Made by a program: the position numbers and the translations under genes
Source of the DNA: Elusimicrobiota bacterium
Lineage (GTDB): Bacteria > Elusimicrobiota > Elusimicrobia > JACQJN01
Reading direction: 5' to 3'
Length of the DNA stretch: 7,999 nt
Assembly (NCBI GenBank): GCA_016205045.1
Contig: JACQJM010000058.1
Span: forward strand, 1-7,999
The notes under the pieces: generated by a model
What the model was told of the DNA's origin: nothing
Databases searched by the model: none
The model's input: only the letters and a program-made list of their open reading frames with translations
Part shown: in pieces, positions 5,006 through 7,999 of the stretch
Layout of the letters: each line of letters begins with the position of its first letter
How positions within the stretch are numbered: the first letter of the stretch is position 1

Positions 5006-6154
5006 TTACCGATCCCGGAAACCATGAACATGATAACCCAGCACGCCTGTCCATTGCAGGCCCACGATGTTATTGCGCGGATTCCCTGGAACATTGTCGG
5101 TAACGTAGGAGTACACAAATCGCAGTCTTTGAAATTCCGTGAGGTCATAGGTCAAAAAACCCGAGTAAGTACGGGTAATTTGGCTGGGTTGGTCTAAATC
5201 TTCTGTCAGATCCACCAGCACGCCGGGTCGCCAGTGACGGCCCATCTTGAGCTGGATGTGGGAAAAACCGGAGTGAGCCTTGACCCGTTCTCGCGGCATC
5301 ATGGTGGTTAGGTTGAAGCGTTGCTCGTCGTTCTGGAATACTTCCGTGCCCCAGACAATGCCTCGGTAGAGCCCGCCTCGGGTGGGATGATAACGGTAGG
5401 TTAGATCCGCCCCGTGGACAGTTCTCCATGTATTGCCGCGTACTTCCATTCCTGTCCCATCGGTGACGAATCGCTTGGGCGTCCAGGCGGTATTCATTCC
5501 GAGTTCAATGCTGTGATCATCTCCCAGGTCTGCGTAAGTGTTCAGGCGCCCTAGATAAGTGAACTCATACAAGGAGCGTGGCACGGCGTTGTCAGCGCGT
5601 GTGTTTTCCGCGCCTATCTTGTTGAAGGCGCCTACGGTCGCATTGAGATAGAAAGGTGTGGGCAACAACAAAGAAGCCTCCACCCCATCGCCTTGAGTTT
5701 CTCCATCAAGGAAGGTGTCCAGCGACCTCGGCCGGTCGATGACAGGCAGCTCATGATCGTGGAAGTGAGCCAAGCGACCCAAGGCAGCGAACAAGCGACC
5801 CCCCCGAATCTTGAGATTATAAGGAAGCGCCGTTGTCTCTAGGGCGGCTTCTTCCACCTCTACTCCGTCAGGCGAACCCGTTAATATGGCCCACCCTTTT
5901 AAGAAGGGATCAATGGGTGCTCCCAGATTAAGTTCCGCAGCCCGGAATAGGTAATTCCCTTTATTGGCGGTGTGATGATAGACCGTGTCTAAGGCAATTC
6001 CCATGGCCGGATTGAAGGCGGATAGGGAATTCTCGGCAGGGGCTCCTTCTAGTTTATTGAGACGGTCTTCAATGGATTTTAGGCGGTCGCTGGAGTCTTG
6101 AGCGATGGCGAAGACAGGTGCTAACAGAAACAGTGAACATAAAATAATACGCAT
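5006..6154 (-). CDS. outer-membrane beta-barrel protein linked to metal uptake
   Basis: This 382-residue protein begins with a signal peptide (MRIILCSLFLLAPVFAIA, cleavage near residue 18). A short coiled coil follows (22-37, SSDRLKSIEDRLNKLEG), as in trimeric porin-like proteins. The remainder alternates aromatic and polar residues as a beta-barrel does. GGRLFAALGRLAHFHDHELP (118-137) and RPRSLDTFLDGE, then LLLPTPFYL (162-170), resemble a barrel family that I recall next to znuA/mntA-type genes; that family often ends in an aromatic/His-rich strand, here LGYHVHGF. Three alternating His (H130, H132, H134) could bind metal at a loop or the pore. I infer a passive outer-membrane channel for zinc; this is untested. 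The start is supported by AGGAGG six bases upstream (6161-6166). It is followed by znuA after 21 bases. Confidence 0.78.
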   Translation of the reverse strand: MRIILCSLFLLAPVFAIAQDSSDRLKSIEDRLNKLEGAPAENSLSAFNPAMGIALDTVYHHTANKGNYLFRAAELNLGAPIDPFLKGWAILTGSPDGVEVEEAALETTALPYNLKIRGGRLFAALGRLAHFHDHELPVIDRPRSLDTFLDGETQGDGVEASLLLPTPFYLNATVGAFNKIGAENTRADNAVPRSLYEFTYLGRLNTYADLGDDHSIELGMNTAWTPKRFVTDGTGMEVRGNTWRTVHGADLTYRYHPTRGGLYRGIVWGTEVFQNDEQRFNLTTMMPRERVKAHSGFSHIQLKMGRHWRPGVLVDLTEDLDQPSQITRTYSGFLTYDLTEFQRLRFVYSYVTDNVPGNPRNNIVGLQWTGVLGYHVHGFRDR

Positions 6155-6160
6155 GGGACT

Positions 6161-6166
6161 CCTCCT
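6161..6166 (-). promoter_or_regulatory. strong Shine-Dalgarno of the outer-membrane protein gene
   Basis: AGGAGG on the minus strand, six bases before the ATG at 6154. It is one of the few strong ribosome-binding sites in the window; the downstream znuA, ZIP and znuC genes lack one. Confidence 0.75.
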
Positions 6167-6198
6167 GTGAAATTAAAAGACGGTATTCCTAAATAAAT

Positions 6199-6226
6199 TA
6201 GAACTTGTGGCCGAACGGATGTTCTA
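6199..6226. repeat. inverted repeat TAGAAC / GTTCTA, 16-base spacer
   Basis: TAGAAC (6199-6204) and GTTCTA (6221-6226) are perfect complements, 22 bases centre to centre, in the gap between the small His/Cys gene (its TAG is part of the second arm) and the barrel gene. It could be a spaced operator or a leader hairpin. Six-base arms can also arise by chance. Confidence 0.3.
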
Positions 6227-6484
6227 GCTTAGAGGAGGGGATCGTGCGGAAGCTTCGCCTGGGACCAGAGGGATGGCCAGTACTGTTCTTGCAGTGGGTA
6301 TTTGCACCCAGCTCAAAGTGGCAAAGAGGGTGGGAACAGCATGGGGCAGTTGGCGAATAGCTTGGTTGCCTAAGACGCAAGTGTGGCAGGATTTTTGGGT
6401 AGGTTGAGCATGAAAATGCGCCGCTTGAAACCCAATGAAAATAAGGAAAGCGAACGCGATCAACCCCAGGAGGGGACGTTTCAT
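6224..6484 (-). CDS. small His/Cys membrane protein at the head of the metal-uptake cluster
   Basis: This 86-residue protein has a hydrophobic N-terminal segment (about 4-20) that may be an uncleaved anchor or signal peptide. It is followed by AHFHAQ (H23, H25) and SCHTCVLGNQAI (C33, H34, C36), a compact potential metal site. A second weaker hydrophobic part lies at about 49-75, and the end is RSPPLS. The H.H...C..C arrangement near the N-terminus with an R-x-PP end recalls small DUF2946-type proteins often found near metal genes; I hold this only as a resemblance. It lies 69 bases before the outer-membrane protein gene in the same direction, so a role in zinc sensing, handling or delivery is plausible. 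GAGG lies only two bases from the ATG at 6484, a poor ribosome-binding spacing. No obvious promoter is visible in the 61 bases upstream. Confidence 0.62.
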   Translation of the reverse strand: MKRPLLGLIAFAFLIFIGFQAAHFHAQPTQKSCHTCVLGNQAIRQLPHAVPTLFATLSWVQIPTARTVLAIPLVPGEASARSPPLS

Positions 6485-6545
6485 GCCCTCATCTTACAAC
6501 AAGCAATGGAAATATTCAATGAGATTTTTAATTAGGGCTTGGCCC

Positions 6546-6932
6546 TTACTGGACGAGTTGGGCTTCGATCTCGTTTTTGAAGGTGTACTGGTTGACCTGC
6601 TTGGTTTCGTAAAAAACGCCTGTCACGGTTACCGCTTGGCCGTTGGATAAGCCTAACTTTCCCCATGAAAACACGTGAATGTAACGTCCTGAGTCAGAAA
6701 GGGTAAACGTGGTGTACTCTTTCCCGTTTTTTGACGTCGCATGCTTCAGGCGCTGAATTTTTCCCGTCACACTTACAGTTTGTTGGTTGTATTCGCTTGG
6801 AGAGGACATAATTTTAGCCACCGTAGTGCGAACCTGAGCGGTCAATACTTTGGAGGAAAGAGGGGTTAGGCTGGCCGAGAGAAGCAGGACCAGCAATTTG
6901 CGGGAGAGGGGCTGGGAAGTTTTTTCCGGCAT
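6546..6932 (-). CDS. exported OB-fold protein
   Basis: This 128-residue protein has an N-terminal export signal (basic RK, then LLVLLLSASLTPLSS, about 11-27; cleavage near residue 32). An OB-fold domain follows (about 34-128): IMSSPSEYNQQTVSVTGKIQ, then FTLSDSGRYIHVFSWGKLGLSNGQAVTVTGVFY and a final strand KNEIEAQLVQ. The pattern V.V.G.I followed by YTTFTLSD and VFSWG is typical of the tRNA-anti/BOF-like OB domains in exported small proteins; the ligand is unknown. Start ATG at 6932 has GGAG six bases upstream. It precedes the His/Cys gene by 61 bases in the same direction and might be the first gene of the metal cluster transcript, but no functional link is shown. I do not see a convincing promoter in front of it. 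Confidence 0.75.
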   Translation of the reverse strand: MPEKTSQPLSRKLLVLLLSASLTPLSSKVLTAQVRTTVAKIMSSPSEYNQQTVSVTGKIQRLKHATSKNGKEYTTFTLSDSGRYIHVFSWGKLGLSNGQAVTVTGVFYETKQVNQYTFKNEIEAQLVQ

Positions 6933-7005
6933 AAGGGTCTCCTATAAACTTTTAGATTGGATCTTCAAAGATAGAATGACACCGAGAAGGAAGGCGTGCA
7001 AGGGT

Positions 7006-7018
7006 CATGGGGCCCATG
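7006..7018. repeat. palindrome CATGGG-G-CCCATG
   Basis: A perfect six-base inverted repeat around one central base lies in the 153-base gap between tRNA-Arg and the OB-fold gene. It is too tight for an RNA hairpin and would suit a dimeric DNA-binding protein. A second palindrome, ATCTT-CA-AAGAT, is at 6961-6972. Otherwise the gap shows nothing I can name. Confidence 0.35.
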
Positions 7019-7085
7019 TGGGTCTAGGACTTAGGACCGTGTCAGAGTTTTAGAAGAAATTAGCTATCCAACCCCTATTTTGATT

Positions 7086-7157
7086 TGCGCCCAGTAGGAA
7101 TCGAACCTACATCTCGACCTTCGCAGGGTCGCGCTCTATCCGTTGAACTATGGGCGC
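7086..7157 (-). tRNA. tRNA-Arg (anticodon GCG)
   Basis: The 72-base gene folds into a complete cloverleaf. The acceptor is GCGCCCA/TGGGCGC, the D stem GTTC/GAGC, and the anticodon stem CGACC/GGTCG with loop CTGCGAA, so the anticodon is GCG and reads CGC (and by wobble CGU). The T arm is GTAGG-TTCGATT-CCTAC and the discriminator is A. CCA is not encoded. Most bacteria read CGU/CGC/CGA with a single ACG anticodon deaminated to inosine by TadA; a GCG anticodon is unusual. It has its own extended -10 promoter upstream. Confidence 0.95.
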
Positions 7158-7193
7158 GAAATTCTCATGAATTGGCACATTTTCTACATCTAA

Positions 7194-7202
7194 ATTATAG
7201 CA
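7194..7202 (-). promoter_or_regulatory. extended -10 promoter (TGCTATAAT) of tRNA-Arg
   Basis: A perfect extended -10 lies on the minus strand 36 bases before the tRNA 5' end, in the gap after the PilZ gene. No good -35 is seen. It predicts a leader of about 30 bases. Confidence 0.6.
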
Positions 7203-7232
7203 GTTTCGGAATTGAGCGGAGTGAAGAGAGAT

Positions 7233-7622
7233 TTAGATTGAGATGCCTTTGATCTGCTCCACAAGAGCCTTTTGGATTTGGTTAGCGACGGCGGAATCAA
7301 AGGCCAGACCGCATCGGAACCCGTTCTTGTATCTGGCTGTCCAGACGATGGAAGCCTTGACCTGCTTGAACTCTCTGCGGCCGATGGTAAATCCTAAGGT
7401 AAATTGATCCGAGATACCCACTGGAAAGTCGGCGTCGAGACATACCCCAAAGAGGGAGATATCGTGGACCAAGCAGTCTTTTCGGGTTTGAAATCGGATG
7501 TGATCATAGACGGAGCAGGTGATTAATTCGACAATCCGTGGGGCGCGTCTTTTTTCATTGGGATTTTTAGACGAAGGGCCGTGGTTAGACACTTTGAAAA
7601 TTCTGAGCATTGTTTTAAACAT
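7233..7622 (-). CDS. PilZ-domain protein, likely c-di-GMP binding
   Basis: This 129-residue protein is mostly a single PilZ domain. The c-di-GMP motifs are both present: RRAPR (R25 to R29, the RxxxR element) and DISLFG (D54, S56, G59, the D/NxSxxG element). The barrel continues with SIVWTARYKNGFRCGLAF (91-108), the usual last strands, and a C-terminal helix. Such proteins sense the second messenger and alter motility, adhesion, polysaccharide export or transcription; the partner cannot be told from here. There is no signal peptide, so it is cytoplasmic. Two starts are possible, ATG at 7622 and ATG at 7610; neither has a clear Shine-Dalgarno, and the longer is kept. A TATAAT at 7665-7670 is a likely promoter element. 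It is followed by tRNA-Arg and is probably monocistronic. Confidence 0.88.
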   Translation of the reverse strand: MFKTMLRIFKVSNHGPSSKNPNEKRRAPRIVELITCSVYDHIRFQTRKDCLVHDISLFGVCLDADFPVGISDQFTLGFTIGRREFKQVKASIVWTARYKNGFRCGLAFDSAVANQIQKALVEQIKGISI

Positions 7623-7633
7623 AGAAGGATTTG

Positions 7634-7643
7634 CTCCGCGGAG
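7634..7643. repeat. perfect palindrome CTCCGCGGAG in the PilZ leader
   Basis: A ten-base perfect palindrome lies between the -10 box at 7665-7670 and the PilZ start, about 15-25 bases past the predicted start of transcription. It may be an operator or chance. Confidence 0.3.
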
Positions 7644-7664
7644 GGAAGCTGTTTTGTGGTCGAA

Positions 7665-7670
7665 ATTATA
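7665..7670 (-). promoter_or_regulatory. -10 box (TATAAT) of the PilZ gene
   Basis: A perfect -10 hexamer lies on the minus strand 42 bases before the ATG at 7622, in an AT-rich stretch. No clear -35 element. Confidence 0.4.
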
Positions 7671-7706
7671 GGATTTTTTAATTGAATGACGATAGTCGTT
7701 TTGAAG

Positions 7707-7729
7707 CGAAACAGTTTTTTGAGGTTTCG
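7707..7729 (-). terminator. weak hairpin after the HExxH gene
   Basis: CGAAAC (7707-7712) and GTTTCG (7724-7729) pair around an eleven-base loop, 13 bases past the stop at 7743. There is no U-run on the minus strand, so it is at best a weak terminator or an RNA-end stabiliser. Confidence 0.25.
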
Positions 7730-7742
7730 GTCGGGTCAGCCA

Positions 7743-7999
7743 TTACCGGGATCCGGTTCCTACGGGGAGAGTGGATAGCTGGCATAGGTTAGGATCGCCC
7801 AGATATTTTTGGGAGAGCTTTCTAATGATGAAATCAGCTCTTTCTTTAGAATGGTCCACTGTCAGGCCGGAGGCATGCTCAACAGCGTGCATCCCCTCAT
7901 GCATGATGGTGAACGCGAGCCCCGCAACTCTTTTTTTATGAGCAGGCCAATTTTCGTTGATAACAATTATTTTCTTTTTTGGACGGTACTCGCCTGCCG
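7743..7999 (-). CDS. C-terminal part of an HExxH-containing protein (cut by window edge)
   Basis: An open frame enters from the right edge and runs for 84 codons to TAA at 7743-7745. The visible residues include KKKIIVINENWP (7-18), AGLAFTIMHEGMHAVEHASG (25-44) and a C-terminal helix HSKERADFIIRKLS. HEGMH (residues 33-37 of the visible part, bases 7887-7901) is an HExxH zinc-metallopeptidase motif in a hydrophobic helix. A further Glu (40) and His (41) follow close by; the family's third ligand cannot be assigned safely. The motif lies only about 50 residues from the C-terminus, so most of the protein is outside the window. I do not recognise the family. Residue numbers refer to the visible part only. 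The composition and clean reading frame support a real gene; whether it is an active peptidase is unknown. Confidence 0.7.
   Translation of the reverse strand, partial: AGEYRPKKKIIVINENWPAHKKRVAGLAFTIMHEGMHAVEHASGLTVDHSKERADFIIRKLSQKYLGDPNLCQLSTLPVGTGSR

Noticed and set aside
6500..6545. short hairpin AGGGC/GCCCT after the OB-fold gene as a terminator
   Set aside because: Only five pairs with a three-base loop and no U-run on the minus strand; the following sequence is A-rich.

Overview
The window reads as ordinary chromosomal DNA of a Gram-negative bacterium. It encodes an outer-membrane barrel with a signal peptide, a periplasmic metal-binding protein, an inner-membrane ABC importer and a PilZ (c-di-GMP) protein. 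Base composition is moderate. Neither tRNA gene encodes its CCA end, and several genes lack a clear Shine-Dalgarno. I cannot place the phylum from the sequence; a little-cultured lineage is possible but this is only an impression. Every supported gene lies on the minus strand, so transcription runs from high to low coordinates. No stretch over 300 bases lacks a gene.

From the upstream (high-coordinate) end: 7743-7999 is the C-terminal part of a protein with an HExxH zinc-peptidase-like motif, cut by the window edge. A PilZ protein (7233-7622) and tRNA-Arg with anticodon GCG (7086-7157, extended -10 promoter at 7194-7202) follow. Next is a secreted OB-fold protein (6546-6932).

The centre, 1630-6484, is a metal (most likely zinc) uptake cluster: a small His/Cys membrane protein, an outer-membrane barrel, a ZnuA-type binding protein, a ZIP-family permease, a ZnuC-type ATPase and a ZnuB-type permease. 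Together these could carry metal over the outer membrane, capture it in the periplasm, and import it by an ATP-driven ABC route and a separate ZIP carrier. A -10 box overlapping an imperfect palindrome in front of the ZIP gene suggests the last three genes may have their own regulated promoter. A hairpin with a short U-run follows znuB.

Below that are tRNA-Ser (anticodon CGA, 1440-1528), two terminator-like hairpins, and a toxin-antitoxin operon (ribbon-helix-helix antitoxin plus MazF/PemK toxin, 656-1225). Its promoter has perfect sigma70 -35 and -10 hexamers spaced 17 bases, overlapped by a candidate operator. The last genes are two small, translationally coupled membrane proteins (46-581), the first resembling DUF5665, with a consensus -10 in front.

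I do not see CRISPR, an insertion sequence, a phage or an obviously undescribed large system. The most distinctive items are the mixed ABC/ZIP operon with a Cys-bearing binding protein and a small His/Cys protein, the antitoxin-toxin junction in one reading frame, and the GCG tRNA-Arg.
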